From: Nostoc sp. LEGE 06077
GTDB taxonomy: Bacteria; Cyanobacteriota; Cyanobacteriia; Cyanobacteriales; Nostocaceae
Direction of reading: 5' to 3'
Length of the DNA: 64,000 nucleotides
Assembly (NCBI RefSeq): GCF_015207705.1
Contig: NZ_JADEWI010000040.1
Span: 1 to 64,000 of the forward strand
The notes beneath the pieces were generated by a model. The model was not told the DNA's origin. It searched no databases and was given only the letters and a program-made list of their open reading frames with translations. Position 1 is the stretch's first letter, and each line of letters begins with the position of its first letter. The position numbers and the translations under genes are program-made. Below, piece after piece: positions 16,016 to 24,928 of this stretch.

Positions 16016-18421
16016 ATGGACGCTGAAGCAGCATTAGCATGGTTAGAAACCATAATTCCTGCTCAGACCGGGGAACGGTTGAGCGATTTGCAAAAAGTTA
16101 TTCTTGGGCAGGTGTGGTTGGGGAGAAAATATTTAGATATTGCCCATGCTTACGGTTGTACGGAAGGCCATGTTAAGGATGTTAGTTCACAGTTATGGAA
16201 GTTACTGTCTCAGGTATTGCGAGAGAAGATTACTAAAAGTAACTGTCGCGCTACTTTAGAACGGGTTCTGAGAAAAACTGCGGCTATTTCAGGTGTGATT
16301 GATGACTCCCCATCGCCGCTACAAACGGTGCCACAACTAGAGGATACTAATTTTATTGGACGACAAGAGGCGATCGCTCATCTAAATACTCTGGTAAATC
16401 AAGGCGCGAAAGTAATTGTTATCCAAGGTGAGGGAGGGTTAGGTAAAACGACTCTCGCCCAACAATATCTGCAAACTCAGGGTTTTGACTTGGTTTTAGA
16501 ACTTTTGATGGCGAAGGAAACCCAAAACATCACCTCAGTGGAACGAGTTGTCGAGGAATGGCTAAAACAAGACTTTGGGGAAGAACCAGGGGTGGAGTTT
16601 GGGGTAACATTAGGACGACTCAAGCGCCAACTTCATAATCGGCGGATGGGGGTGTTAATTGACAATCTCGAACCTGCATTAGACCAACAAGGAAAGCTGA
16701 TTTCGCCTCACCGCAACTATGTAGAATTGCTGCGGATTTTAGCTGATGCGCGGGTGCAGTCTGTGACTTTGATTACTAGCCGCGATCGCCTGTGTGAACC
16801 TGGGTTAAATGTACACCATTATCGGCTTCCAGGTTTAGATCAAAGGGCGTGGCTGAAGTTTTTTAGTCACCGTGGGTTAATTATTAACCTTTCTACTTTG
16901 CAACAAATACATCATACTTACAGCGGTAATGCTAAAGCAATGGGTATTCTCTGCGGTGCGATGCAAGAGGATTTTGGCGGTGATATGTCCCTTTATTGGC
17001 AAGAAAATCACGCTGATCCTTTAGCCGCAACGGATTTAAAAAATTTCGCGGTGAGTCAAATTAATCGTCTGCAAGCCCTTGACCCCCAAGCTTACCGCCT
17101 ACTTTGCCGTTTGGGTTGTTATCGTTACCAAGATATACCAAGCATTCCATCTCCAGGACTGTTTTGTTTACTCTGGGATGTTCCACCTGCTGAACATCGT
17201 CAAATCATTGCTTCTCTGAGAAATCGCTCGTTAATAGAGTGCAATCAAGGTGAATATTGGCTGCATCCAGTCATTCAAGCCGAGGCGATCGCGCGGTTAC
17301 GCAATAGTGATGAGTGGGAAATTACTCACCACAAAGCCGCAGAATTTTGGACAGCGAGTGTTCCTAAAATTGCCACTTTTCAAGATGCTTTACAAGCACT
17401 GGAAGCCTATTATCACTATATAGAAATTAATGAATTTGAGTTGGCAGGCAAAGTTATCCTCAAGAGCCGCCATAATCAGTGGCAACAGTTTTTACCGCTG
17501 GGTAGTACTTTATATCGTATGGGATTAATTCAGCCTATCTTGGCCGCAATTAATCAAGTGGTGAACAATATTGAAGATGAACAAAGTATTACTGAATTAT
17601 ACAATATATTGGGTGATTTATATTGGATAAATGGGAAAATTAGTCAGGCGATCGCTTGTCAAGAAAAGACTATCACTCTGGCAACACAAGCACTTAAATC
17701 ATTTGTTCCTCATTCCGAGAATAAACACAAAGTTTACTATCTGCGAATGTTGGAAGTAGATTCGCTATTAAGCATTGGTCTATATAAAATAGATTTGTGG
17801 GAACTAGCAGCCGCTGTAGAGTTATTTCAACAAGTCATTTACCTAGCGCAAAATAGTGAGCATCATCGCTGGGCAGAAAAAGCTTCGGTCTGTTTAGCTT
17901 TAGTTAATTCCTATTTGGGTTTTTGTGATGCTGCATATAATTTAGCAGATGTAGCATATCAAAATATTGCCAACGAAAAACTTCTCAAGACGGGAAGATT
18001 TGCTTACTTTATGCAGATTTTAGGGCAAACATATCTCAATTTAGGTGATTTTTCTAAAGCACATCAAATGTTTCATCAAGCATTGACGTTTGCTGAAGCA
18101 GTTCATTATATGCAGGTCAAAGCAAAAACACTCAATGGGTTAGCCGAAATTTATCGCCAACAAGCAGAATATCAATTAGCTCTTGCTCATCATACAGAAG
18201 CAATCGAACTTTTGGATAAAATCGGCGCTAAATGCGACTTAGCTCAAGCTTATTTTCAATTAGGTTTAACTTATAAAAAATTGGCAAAGGCAGATGTTAG
18301 CCAAATTTATTTTCATCAAGCAATTCAGTTATTTAGAGAAATCCAAGCCCCAAAACAAGTTGTGAAAGTAGCTACAATTGCTAGTGGTTATAGTGATTCA
18401 TCAAGTTGGACTAAATCCTAA
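16016..18421 (+). CDS. STAND NTPase with N-terminal HTH-like domain and C-terminal TPRs
   Basis: 801 residues. Residues 1-90 form a helical domain (LSDLQKVILGQVWLGRKYLDIAHAYGCTEGHVKDV) that I recognise as the vWA-MoxR-associated / NB-ARC-leading HTH domain of cyanobacteria. A STAND P-loop ATPase follows: NFIGRQEAI, Walker A GEGGLGKTT near 138-146, Walker B GVLIDNLE, sensor ITSRDRL, then a winged-helix segment (LHPVIQAEAI). From about residue 500 the protein is TPR repeats (QIYFHQAIQLF near the end). This is the plan of signal-transducing switches: repeats sense, ATP binding triggers assembly, the N-terminal domain acts. It may be a regulator or an anti-phage sensor. No effector gene is adjacent except the pentapeptide protein. 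Confidence 0.85.
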   Translation: MDAEAALAWLETIIPAQTGERLSDLQKVILGQVWLGRKYLDIAHAYGCTEGHVKDVSSQLWKLLSQVLREKITKSNCRATLERVLRKTAAISGVIDDSPSPLQTVPQLEDTNFIGRQEAIAHLNTLVNQGAKVIVIQGEGGLGKTTLAQQYLQTQGFDLVLELLMAKETQNITSVERVVEEWLKQDFGEEPGVEFGVTLGRLKRQLHNRRMGVLIDNLEPALDQQGKLISPHRNYVELLRILADARVQSVTLITSRDRLCEPGLNVHHYRLPGLDQRAWLKFFSHRGLIINLSTLQQIHHTYSGNAKAMGILCGAMQEDFGGDMSLYWQENHADPLAATDLKNFAVSQINRLQALDPQAYRLLCRLGCYRYQDIPSIPSPGLFCLLWDVPPAEHRQIIASLRNRSLIECNQGEYWLHPVIQAEAIARLRNSDEWEITHHKAAEFWTASVPKIATFQDALQALEAYYHYIEINEFELAGKVILKSRHNQWQQFLPLGSTLYRMGLIQPILAAINQVVNNIEDEQSITELYNILGDLYWINGKISQAIACQEKTITLATQALKSFVPHSENKHKVYYLRMLEVDSLLSIGLYKIDLWELAAAVELFQQVIYLAQNSEHHRWAEKASVCLALVNSYLGFCDAAYNLADVAYQNIANEKLLKTGRFAYFMQILGQTYLNLGDFSKAHQMFHQALTFAEAVHYMQVKAKTLNGLAEIYRQQAEYQLALAHHTEAIELLDKIGAKCDLAQAYFQLGLTYKKLAKADVSQIYFHQAIQLFREIQAPKQVVKVATIASGYSDSSSWTKS

Positions 18422-19427
18422 ATTGTTTAACGCAAAGGTACGCTGAGTTGAGCGCAGAGTTACACAGAGGTTTTACTAATGAATTGCGTAAATAGAGATA
18501 AATGAACCACGCTACAATTGCAAAACAGAAGTTCAATAAAAAGCGACTCAAAATAAATTGCCAAATCTCTGGGTACAAAAGCTGTGACCAACGCAAAGGG
18601 CTGAGAATTCTGGCTAAAAGAAACAGTCCAAAAATCGCATTTCCACCAAGGATGAGGGCGAATACTATTAAGCCTCTTTGCCAAGCACGATGCTGGGGTG
18701 TGTGACCAGAAATCAAGATTATTGGGTGTTGGTTTTGTACTCTTCGCAGTAGTTGTTCTAATCGCCAAAACATCCACACTAAAAAGGGAAATAAACCATA
18801 GCTGAGAAAGTTGACTGGTGCAGAATAGCGCCAAGCAATAGATAAAACATTCACCAGCGCATGACAGATTACTGAATTAATGAATGCTGCCAAAATCAAT
18901 TTTCTACGGCGATTTATGCGGAGACTAGCAGCAAGATAAATGCCTAAAGCATAACCCCAAGGTGCAGAAAACATGGCATGAACTAGCGTACCGATACTCC
19001 GGTCAAGAAAGGATGCTGTACCGTAGTAAAAGTAAACCCAGTTTTCTTCGGCGGTAAAACCTAAAGCGACAGCGATAGTGAATAGCAATATACTACTGCT
19101 GCGTAGCCGATACCTGCGTTGGAGATAGATTGTCGGGATAATAACAGCGATTAACTTGCAGCCTTCTTCAATTGGCCCAATTTCTATAATTTGGCGTAGG
19201 GCTGCACCCAAAAGCGATCGCTGGATTTGTTGCCAATTTACAATGGAGTTAAATGCTATTTCTGCTAACCATTCTAAGCCGAGGGCAACACCACCAGAAA
19301 TTGCTCCGGCGATAAAAAACAACAGCAAGCGTGGTAAAGCCGGAGCAAAGGCAACACGGTAATAGTAATAACCTAAAAATAACAGTGGTGGAATTGCTGC
19401 CCACAGCAGTAAAGCTAAATTAGTCAC
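18411..19427 (-). CDS. PrsW-family intramembrane metalloprotease
   Basis: About 338 residues with eight or so membrane helices. PrsW signatures are clear: GPIEEGCKL (EExxK-type, near residue 88), ALGFTAEENWVYFYYG (second EEN motif), HAMFSAPWGYALG and VICHALVNVL (metal-binding histidines). PrsW proteins cleave membrane-anchored anti-sigma factors or related substrates. The start is uncertain: GTG 19427 (used here) or TTG 19439, neither with a good ribosome site. Both overlap the stop of the upstream methyltransferase gene, so translation is probably coupled. The 3' end overlaps the end of the convergent STAND gene by 11 bases. Confidence 0.85.
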   Translation of the reverse strand: MTNLALLLWAAIPPLLFLGYYYYRVAFAPALPRLLLFFIAGAISGGVALGLEWLAEIAFNSIVNWQQIQRSLLGAALRQIIEIGPIEEGCKLIAVIIPTIYLQRRYRLRSSSILLFTIAVALGFTAEENWVYFYYGTASFLDRSIGTLVHAMFSAPWGYALGIYLAASLRINRRRKLILAAFINSVICHALVNVLSIAWRYSAPVNFLSYGLFPFLVWMFWRLEQLLRRVQNQHPIILISGHTPQHRAWQRGLIVFALILGGNAIFGLFLLARILSPLRWSQLLYPEIWQFILSRFLLNFCFAIVAWFIYLYLRNSLVKPLCNSALNSAYLCVKQFRI

Positions 19428-20340
19428 GCACCTGGGCAATTACAGTCCGGTGACGCGGGGTATTGCTGGTAATTGTGGGGCGTTTGAAACCTGCATCAAT
19501 TAAGGCTTGTTCAATATCCAAAGAGAAGTACTCATCTAAATATGGTTCAGTACTTTTGAGCAGCGTCAAAATGTAGGCTGGCATTTTTTTGTAAATTTCC
19601 GATTTGGGATTCATATCCATGATTGCCAAATGACCGCCGGGACGTAATAGCCGCCGCGCTTCCGCAAAAATTTGCTTGGTTGGTGCTTGGGGTAATTCAT
19701 GGCAAATAAGAAACAGCGAAACTAAATCAAATGACTTATCTGGTAGCCCTGTAGATTCCGCTGCGGCATGAACCCAATTAATATGAGCTTGATGCTGCTG
19801 GGCGCGGTAGTTGGCAACAGCCAGGAAATAGGGAGATAAATCTAAGCCTGTAACTTTGGCTTGGGGATAAACTTGCTGTAAGGCAAAGGTGCTTAATCCC
19901 ACACTACATCCTACATCCAGAATGTCCCGTGGTTCCTGAGATAGAAGGGGCTTGAGAATATTATGATAGCTTTGGCGGAGTTGGCGATCGCCTTGGGCTT
20001 CAGCACCAGGCCAAATTTTAGCGTGAACAGCATGGGCAGCAGGTTCTACTTCAAAAGCCGCTAACCAACTGAGATTGCCCTTGTCGTAAGCATGAAATGA
20101 AGTGGTGTAATATTCTGGATAAGCAAGCTGAGGATTTTGCACCTGGGCTAAATCAGTTGACCAATCACGCGCTTGTAGTTTCTCTACTGCTTTTGTCCAA
20201 GGTACACCAATTTTTTCAGCACGTTTAATCATCATTTGCCGGGCTTGGTGCTTGGCAATTTTAGCTAAAGGCTTAATTGCCAGAATGCCGTTTACCAAGT
20301 GAACAGCCCAATTAGGAGAGTTTTGTACAGCAGCGGTCAT
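19420..20340 (-). CDS. Class I SAM-dependent methyltransferase
   Basis: 306 residues. Motif I is ILDVGCSVGLSTFALQQV near residue 140, followed by AKVTGLDLSPYFL (acidic loop), a post-motif SFDLVSLFLICHEL and RRLLRPGGHLAIMDMNPKS. This makes it a Rossmann-fold methyltransferase of the UbiE/Methyltransf_11/25 type. The N-terminal 120 residues, including YPEYYTTSFHAYDKGNLSW, form an extra domain. The stop overlaps the start of the PrsW gene, so they form an operon. The methyl acceptor cannot be read; lipid or quinone acceptors are common for this branch. A run of heptad repeats lies upstream in the divergent gap. Confidence 0.85.
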   Translation of the reverse strand: MTAAVQNSPNWAVHLVNGILAIKPLAKIAKHQARQMMIKRAEKIGVPWTKAVEKLQARDWSTDLAQVQNPQLAYPEYYTTSFHAYDKGNLSWLAAFEVEPAAHAVHAKIWPGAEAQGDRQLRQSYHNILKPLLSQEPRDILDVGCSVGLSTFALQQVYPQAKVTGLDLSPYFLAVANYRAQQHQAHINWVHAAAESTGLPDKSFDLVSLFLICHELPQAPTKQIFAEARRLLRPGGHLAIMDMNPKSEIYKKMPAYILTLLKSTEPYLDEYFSLDIEQALIDAGFKRPTITSNTPRHRTVIAQVRD

Positions 20341-20423
20341 AAGTTGATTTGCATTTAACAGCCTTTTTTACTTATGACATAATTTCTGCAAGCCAGTCTA
20401 GAAATAAATTAAGTTACGTAAAT

Positions 20424-20516
20424 GAGTGCTGAGTGCTGAGTGCTGAGTGCTGAGTGCTGAGTAAATGAATATTTGAACTTCTGCCTCCTGCCTCCTGCCT
20501 TCTGCCTCCTGCCTTC
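20424..20516. repeat. Two tandem heptanucleotide arrays (STRR)
   Basis: GAGTGCT is repeated five times (20424-20458) and TGCCTCC/TGCCTTC five times (20482-20516). Short tandem heptads of this kind are typical of heterocystous cyanobacteria and lie between divergent transcription units here. They are not coding. Heptad arrays of other sequence occur at 45741, 47761, 62559 and, fused into a hairpin, at 31798. Confidence 0.85.
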
Positions 20517-20624
20517 TTTCTACAATGAAATTTATCTTATCTAAGTTTCTAACTGCACATTAATCTTTAGAATTAAAATGCTTTGGGATAATTGCTCTAG
20601 GTACGGAGGGAGGAAAGTTAAGCA

Positions 20625-21383
20625 GTGGATATTTTAGATCTGTTTCAAAAGGGTGGGCCAGCGATGTGGCCTTTGGCAGTTCTGTCAATTCTGGCTTTAA
20701 GTGTAATTTTAGAGCGTCTGTGGTTTTGGTTGCGGATTTTAAATCAAGAAAAGGAAACAGTTAACCGTGTGCTAGACGCAGCCCAAGAAAATTGGGATAT
20801 AGCCGCGGATATTGCCAAACAAGCCACAGATCAGCCAATTGGGCGATTTCTCTACGCGCCTTTACGCTTATTAAAAGTTGATTTAGAAACTTTTCGTTTA
20901 GCACTGGAAGCCTCAGCCGAAGACGAATTAGCCGGGATGCGTCGCGGTGAAAAACTCTTAGAAGCAGTGATTGCACTATCTCCACTGTTGGGGTTGTTGG
21001 GTACTGTGTTGGGTTTGATTCACTCTTTGCGCTCAATTCGCATTGGCGATTTAGGCACAGAATCGACAGCTGGGGTAACAACGGGGATTGGTGAATCTCT
21101 GATTAGTACTGCTACAGGGTTAATAGTAGCAATTGTTAGCTTGGTATTTTATCGGCTATTTCAAAGTTTTTTGGTTAACCAAGTCAAAATTTTTCGTAAG
21201 GCGGGGAATGAGATGGAATTACTTTATCGTCAATCTCCACCGGAATTTAGTAAGAGTACAGCAATTGTACATGAAGCTTCCCGCGAAACTTTTACTCCAC
21301 CGCGCAAACAAGCCAAAAATTCGTTTCCGAAAAATCCAGAACCACCTAATAATGTGACTGATTCATTAGATTCTGAGCAATAA
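20625..21383 (+). CDS. exbB: ExbB/TolQ/MotA-type proton channel protein
   Basis: 252 residues starting at GTG 20625, chosen because GGAGGGAGG lies about 8 bases upstream. Helix 1 is [24 protein letters not shown]. Helices 2 and 3 include [25 protein letters not shown] and [16 protein letters not shown], with the conserved [17 protein letters not shown] region that lines the proton path. With ExbD it converts proton flow into force on an outer-membrane partner. The 50-residue C-terminal tail is polar and proline-rich. ExbD follows after a 118-base gap holding a repeat; no TonB gene is seen in the window. Confidence 0.9.
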   Translation: MDILDLFQKGGPAMWPLAVLSILALSVILERLWFWLRILNQEKETVNRVLDAAQENWDIAADIAKQATDQPIGRFLYAPLRLLKVDLETFRLALEASAEDELAGMRRGEKLLEAVIALSPLLGLLGTVLGLIHSLRSIRIGDLGTESTAGVTTGIGESLISTATGLIVAIVSLVFYRLFQSFLVNQVKIFRKAGNEMELLYRQSPPEFSKSTAIVHEASRETFTPPRKQAKNSFPKNPEPPNNVTDSLDSEQ

Positions 21384-21417
21384 ACTGCAAGTATAAGACA
21401 GAAGGCAGAATTAATTT

Positions 21418-21470
21418 ATTACTCAGCACGGGCTGAACGCCCCGCTACCGCTAACAGCACTCAAAACACA
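21418..21470. repeat. REP-like dispersed repeat between exbB and exbD
   Basis: The run CACGGGCTGAACGCCCCGCT followed by ACCGCTAACAGCACT is a G+C-rich island with internal complementarity (GGGC..GCCC). It resembles intergenic repeats seen widely in cyanobacteria. Heptad-like ACTCAGCAC text flanks it. Confidence 0.5.
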
Positions 21471-21501
21471 GCACTTTGCTATAACTAAAATTTCTAAGAA
21501 G

Positions 21502-22158
21502 ATGAAAGTTAATCTGCATACTCCTGTTGAAGAAGTACAAATTCAAATCATCCCTTTAATTGATGTTGTTTTTTGTATTCTGACATTTTTTTTGTTAGCA
21601 GCATTGCAATTTACTCGCCAACAAGCTATTAACGTTGATTTGCCGAAAGCTTCTACAGGTACAGCGGCTAGTGTGGCGGGACAAAGTAGCACTCAAATTG
21701 TCACCATTGATGCTGTTGGGAATACTTACATAGAAAAACAACCCGTAAAACGAGATGAGTTAGCCCAGAGGCTACAGCAATATCTCCAACAAAATCCTAA
21801 CGGTATTTTAGTATTAAATGCTTCACGGACTGCAACTTATAATGATGTTGTGGAGACGCTAGATTTGTTACGACAAGTAGGAGGCGATCGCGTTTCTTTA
21901 GGAATTATCCCAGGGCCTAATCAACCTTCAGTTTCTCAACCTGGTTTGCCGACAGATCCCTATATTCCCACTAATCCTGGAGTACCACCTGCACCCGTTC
22001 CAGAAATTAACCCACAGGGGAATTTTGACCCCAATATCCCTGTTAATCCTAACCAAATACCCACAGATGGACAAGGTGTGATTCCTGGTGTACCTAATGC
22101 ACCAGCAACACAAGTTCCAGTAGCACCAGGAAATACTAATTCTGCTCCAAAAAGATAA
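21502..22158 (+). CDS. exbD: ExbD/TolR-type biopolymer transport protein with a Pro/Asn-rich tail
   Basis: 218 residues. The N-terminus EVQIQIIPLIDVVFCILTFFLL has the single membrane helix and the essential Asp (residue about 22) in LIDVVF. The periplasmic TolR domain follows (LPKASTG, VTIDAVGNTYIE, PNGILVLNASRTATYNDVVETLDLLRQVG). Residues 137-218 form an extra low-complexity tail rich in Pro, Asn and Gly (NPGVPPAPVPEINPQG), longer than in typical ExbD proteins of about 140 residues. It may span to the peptidoglycan or bind a partner in place of TonB. It partners ExbB encoded just upstream. Confidence 0.9.
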   Translation: MKVNLHTPVEEVQIQIIPLIDVVFCILTFFLLAALQFTRQQAINVDLPKASTGTAASVAGQSSTQIVTIDAVGNTYIEKQPVKRDELAQRLQQYLQQNPNGILVLNASRTATYNDVVETLDLLRQVGGDRVSLGIIPGPNQPSVSQPGLPTDPYIPTNPGVPPAPVPEINPQGNFDPNIPVNPNQIPTDGQGVIPGVPNAPATQVPVAPGNTNSAPKR

Positions 22159-22432
22159 ATGTGAACAGAATTTTTAATATCAGGATGCAGTAATGGAAGA
22201 TGAGGCAGAACATACTTCCTGATCTTCCATTTTGGATTTTGGATGTGAGATTGTAGATTGGGAATTGTGACTTCTGACTTCTTACCCAAACCTAAAGATA
22301 TAAAAAATAAATTCTGGGTAGAGTAAAATATCTGCTAATTTACAAGTAATTGGCAAAGCTTCAAAGATTCTGAAATCGGTTGCTTAAATTAAGCGATCGC
22401 CAATCGCCATTCGCGTTTCAAGGGTTGTGGCA

Positions 22433-22798
22433 ATGAATGCAATTGTGACGCTTTTAATTGTTTGGGTCGTAACATCTATCAGCTTGCTGATTATTAGTAA
22501 ACTCCCCCTAGGAGTTGAAGTAGACTCACCCAAAAAAGCCTTTATTTCGGCAGCAGTTCTCGGTATTGTTACGGCGATCATCAGACCGATTTTACGCCTG
22601 ATCTTTGCAGTACCAAATTTTCTCACTTTTGATGTATTATCCGGCATCTTTACCTTTATGATTGCCGTTGTTTGTTTTAGTATTGCTGCTTGGTTAGTAG
22701 AGGGCTTTCGGTTACGTTTCGGTATCTGGAGTGCTGTTTTAGGTGCGCTGACGCTTACTTTCATCAACAGCTTAATCTACAAGTTACTAGGTGTCTGA
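22433..22798 (+). CDS. Four-helix membrane protein of the phage-holin-IV-like family
   Basis: About 121 residues with four membrane segments: AIVTLLIVWVVTSISLLII, SAAVLGIVTAIIRPILRLI, LSGIFTFMIAVVCFSIAAWL and WSAVLGALTLTFINSLIYKLL. The IIRPILRLI motif between helices 2 and 3 is typical of the family often named after mycobacterial phage holins (DUF/holin superfamily IV), widespread in bacterial chromosomes. ATG 22433 is chosen over GTG 22427 because AAGGG precedes it by 8 bases. There is no lysis gene or phage gene nearby, so it is a housekeeping membrane protein of unknown function. Confidence 0.8.
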   Translation: MNAIVTLLIVWVVTSISLLIISKLPLGVEVDSPKKAFISAAVLGIVTAIIRPILRLIFAVPNFLTFDVLSGIFTFMIAVVCFSIAAWLVEGFRLRFGIWSAVLGALTLTFINSLIYKLLGV

Positions 22799-23082
22799 TA
22801 TTTTTGCGGCTAGAGGTTAAGGATGAGTATTTTGTACTTAGCAACGCCATTGGCTACCCTGTACGTCCTACCGTTAACAGCACTTTCAAGTTAAGTAGCC
22901 ATCAGACAAAACTACGTAATCAACCGAAAAACTCTCTTCCCTCGCCTCTAGTCCTTAGTATTTAAGTCCCTTTTTTCCAGGCAGAGAGATGAATAACTAA
23001 TAACTAATTCTCAGTGTCCAAACCATGTTAAGATACATCTCAATTATGAAAGCTGTGTTGAATAGAGTGGATAAAAACGAAC

Positions 23083-23220
23083 ATGGAAGCAGCACTGTTA
23101 TTAGCGAAATTGCCTGAAGCTTACCAAATTTTCGATCCTCTGGTAGACGTTCTTCCAGTAATTCCTGTTTTCTTCTTGTTACTTGCTTTCGTGTGGCAAG
23201 CAGCTGTGGGATTTAGGTAA
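23083..23220 (+). CDS. psbK: Photosystem II reaction-centre protein K
   Basis: A 45-residue frame, [20 protein letters not shown]..., ending in [12 protein letters not shown]. The conserved part from [11 protein letters not shown] onwards matches PsbK, whose first eight residues are removed on maturation. One membrane helix ([16 protein letters not shown]) lets it sit at the periphery of photosystem II near CP43. ATG 23083 is the natural start. The gene is monocistronic: a strong terminator begins 22 bases after the stop. The spacer 22799-23082 upstream must hold its promoter but no clear consensus could be picked. Confidence 0.95.
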
Positions 23221-23241
23221 GTTAAGTAAATTTTTAATTCC

Positions 23242-23273
23242 TAGGACAGGTGTTATACCTGTCCTATTTTTTT
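23242..23273 (+). terminator. Rho-independent terminator of psbK
   Basis: TAGGACAGGT (23242-23251) pairs with ACCTGTCCTA (23257-23266) around GTTAT, followed by seven T. Confidence 0.92.
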
Positions 23274-23416
23274 GACAGTATATTCTTGGTAAAACTTGAT
23301 ATTTCTTAATTATTTGTAACAACTAACTATAAGTTAAGTAATATAGTTGATACAGCCTAATTAAAGCTTAGCCTTTTCAGCCGAGTGTTTTACAGTCAAC
23401 GAGGAATTAAATATTT

Positions 23417-23713
23417 ATGGGTAATATTAAATTTGTTAAAGAGGATAAAGAAGTAATAGCAGCAAATGGTGCTAACTTGCGGTTAAAAGCGGTGGAGAAT
23501 GGCATTGATTTGTACACACTATTTGGCAAAATGACCAATTGCGGTGGGTATGGGCAGTGTGGTACATGTGTTGTCGAGATAGTCGAAGGTTTAGAAAACC
23601 TTTCGCCGCGGACAGAGGTAGAAAACCGCAAATTTAAGAAAAAACCCGAAAATTACCGTCTAGCCTGTCAAACTATAGTACATGGCCCTGTTAGCGTGGT
23701 GACAAAACCTTAA
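23417..23713 (+). CDS. [2Fe-2S] ferredoxin
   Basis: 98 residues. Cluster ligands are in [11 protein letters not shown] (C-x5-C-x2-C near residues 42-50) and a fourth Cys in [11 protein letters not shown] near residue 87, the spacing of a plant-type/bacterial-type [2Fe-2S] ferredoxin. The N-terminus [21 protein letters not shown] is the beta-grasp core. It is more basic than photosynthetic PetF, so it is a minor isoform that may serve a specialised redox partner. ATG 23417 follows GAGGAA by about 11 bases. It lies between psbK and psbM. Confidence 0.9.
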   Translation: MGNIKFVKEDKEVIAANGANLRLKAVENGIDLYTLFGKMTNCGGYGQCGTCVVEIVEGLENLSPRTEVENRKFKKKPENYRLACQTIVHGPVSVVTKP

Positions 23714-23835
23714 AGTTTAAGCCTTACACGCCAGCAACATTGGCGACATAAGAAGTAAAAAAATAAGGCTAACACGGGCATCGATGATGCTATTCTAAAG
23801 TTGTTGACTGGAAATTATAGAGAGGCTTCTTTGCC

Positions 23836-23952
23836 ATGCAAGTTAATGACTTAGGGTTCGTAGCGAGCATTCTGTTCGTATTAGTTCCCTCTGTGTTTTT
23901 ATTAATTCTGTACATCCAAACAGCCAGCCGCGAAGGTAAAAAAGATAGTTAA
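23836..23952 (+). CDS. psbM: Photosystem II protein M
   Basis: A 38-residue frame: [20 protein letters not shown] and [18 protein letters not shown]. One membrane helix and the NDLGF...[16 protein letters not shown] core are diagnostic of PsbM, which lies at the dimer interface of photosystem II. ATG 23836 gives the standard length. It is monocistronic, with a terminator 19 bases after the stop. Confidence 0.95.
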   Translation: MQVNDLGFVASILFVLVPSVFLLILYIQTASREGKKDS

Positions 23953-23971
23953 TAGTTTGTGCATAATATAA

Positions 23972-24006
23972 AAAACCCCTACACCACTGGTGCAGGGGTT
24001 TTTATT
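23972..24006 (+). terminator. Rho-independent terminator of psbM
   Basis: AACCCCTACACCA and TGCAGGGGTT form a G+C-rich stem around CTGG, followed by a T-rich run (TTTTTATTT). The A-run on the other side could also serve the convergent stress-protein gene. Confidence 0.88.
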
Positions 24007-24076
24007 TATCAACCGCTAAATTGAAGTTGCAAGTGCTAAGTGTTGAGTTAAAAATACTTTTTCCTAATTACCCACT

Positions 24077-24928
24077 TTACGCAGCTGTCCGTGCCAACAA
24101 TACTGGACAAGTAGCGTTAACTCGAACATAATCAGACAGAGAAGCACCGATGAGTCGGTCTATATCCACAAAACTCTTAGCGACAGATGGACGACGATCT
24201 GGAGAACCAAGTAACAGTAAGTCTACTTGCAACTCTTCGGCCAAGCGACAAATTTCTTCACCGGGTTTACCGCTGCTGCTATAGCAACGAGTTTGGACAC
24301 CATATTTTTGAGCTTCAGCGTAAGCTGCGCCAAAAATAGGATTTTTATCGGGGATAATTTCGGTGACTTCTGATGCTTTACCGCGCAAGTCAGTATTAAC
24401 GTGAGTCAAAATTAACTGGCTACCGGGAATATCTCGCAGCAAGAATAAAGCTAAATTCAAACAGTGTTTTGCTGCATCAGAGTTGTCAATCGCCACCATA
24501 ATGCGCTTAATTCTTTTGACATAAATATCATCTTTAACCAGCAACATGGGGCGGGAAGACAATTGAAAAACATACTGACTGACAGAGTTTGACAAAATTG
24601 ACTGTAAACGCTTGAGTCCGCGTGAACCCATAATAATTAAGTCAGCATCAACTTCATCAGCAACTTGACAAACTACATCTTTAGGATCGCCTTGCCGTAA
24701 AATTGAAGAAACTTGGCTGGCATCTAAATTCAAAGACTGAATAGCATTGGCAAGAATTTTACCACCTTCTTCCCATTTATCTGTCATTGCAGATGCAGTA
24801 CTTTGGGGAGGAACTACGTGCAGAACGTTAACTTTGGCACGTTGAATTGATGGGATTTCTTTTAAGGTTTTGAGCATTTCTTCTGCATGACCTAAGCCCG
24901 AAACCGCTAACAAAATTTTTTCTATCAT
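24077..24928 (-). CDS. Tandem universal stress protein (two UspA domains)
   Basis: 283 residues with two Usp folds. Domain 1 (residues 1-140) starts IEKILLAVSGLGHAEEML and ends VDADLIIMGSRGLKRLQSILSNSVSQYVFQLSSRPMLLV. This contains the ATP-binding G-x2-G-x9-G(S/T) pattern in part. Domain 2 starts RIMVAIDNSDAAKHCLNLAL and ends LLLLGSPDRRPSVAKSFVDIDRLIGASLSDYVRVNATCPVLLAR, with a diverged binding loop. Tandem Usp proteins are cytosolic and linked to stress or nutrient states. The start is ATG 24928. The gene is convergent with psbM and divergent from the CHAT gene. Confidence 0.9.
   Translation of the reverse strand: MIEKILLAVSGLGHAEEMLKTLKEIPSIQRAKVNVLHVVPPQSTASAMTDKWEEGGKILANAIQSLNLDASQVSSILRQGDPKDVVCQVADEVDADLIIMGSRGLKRLQSILSNSVSQYVFQLSSRPMLLVKDDIYVKRIKRIMVAIDNSDAAKHCLNLALFLLRDIPGSQLILTHVNTDLRGKASEVTEIIPDKNPIFGAAYAEAQKYGVQTRCYSSSGKPGEEICRLAEELQVDLLLLGSPDRRPSVAKSFVDIDRLIGASLSDYVRVNATCPVLLARTAA

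Noticed and set aside
20424-20516. CRISPR array
   Set aside because: The units are contiguous 7-base repeats without spacers; they are STRRs.
22433-22798. Prophage holin
   Set aside because: There are no lysis, capsid or integrase genes nearby; the family is common in chromosomes.
22690-22965. 91-residue frame upstream of psbK
   Set aside because: It begins in the holin-like gene in a shifted frame and shows no domain-like pattern.
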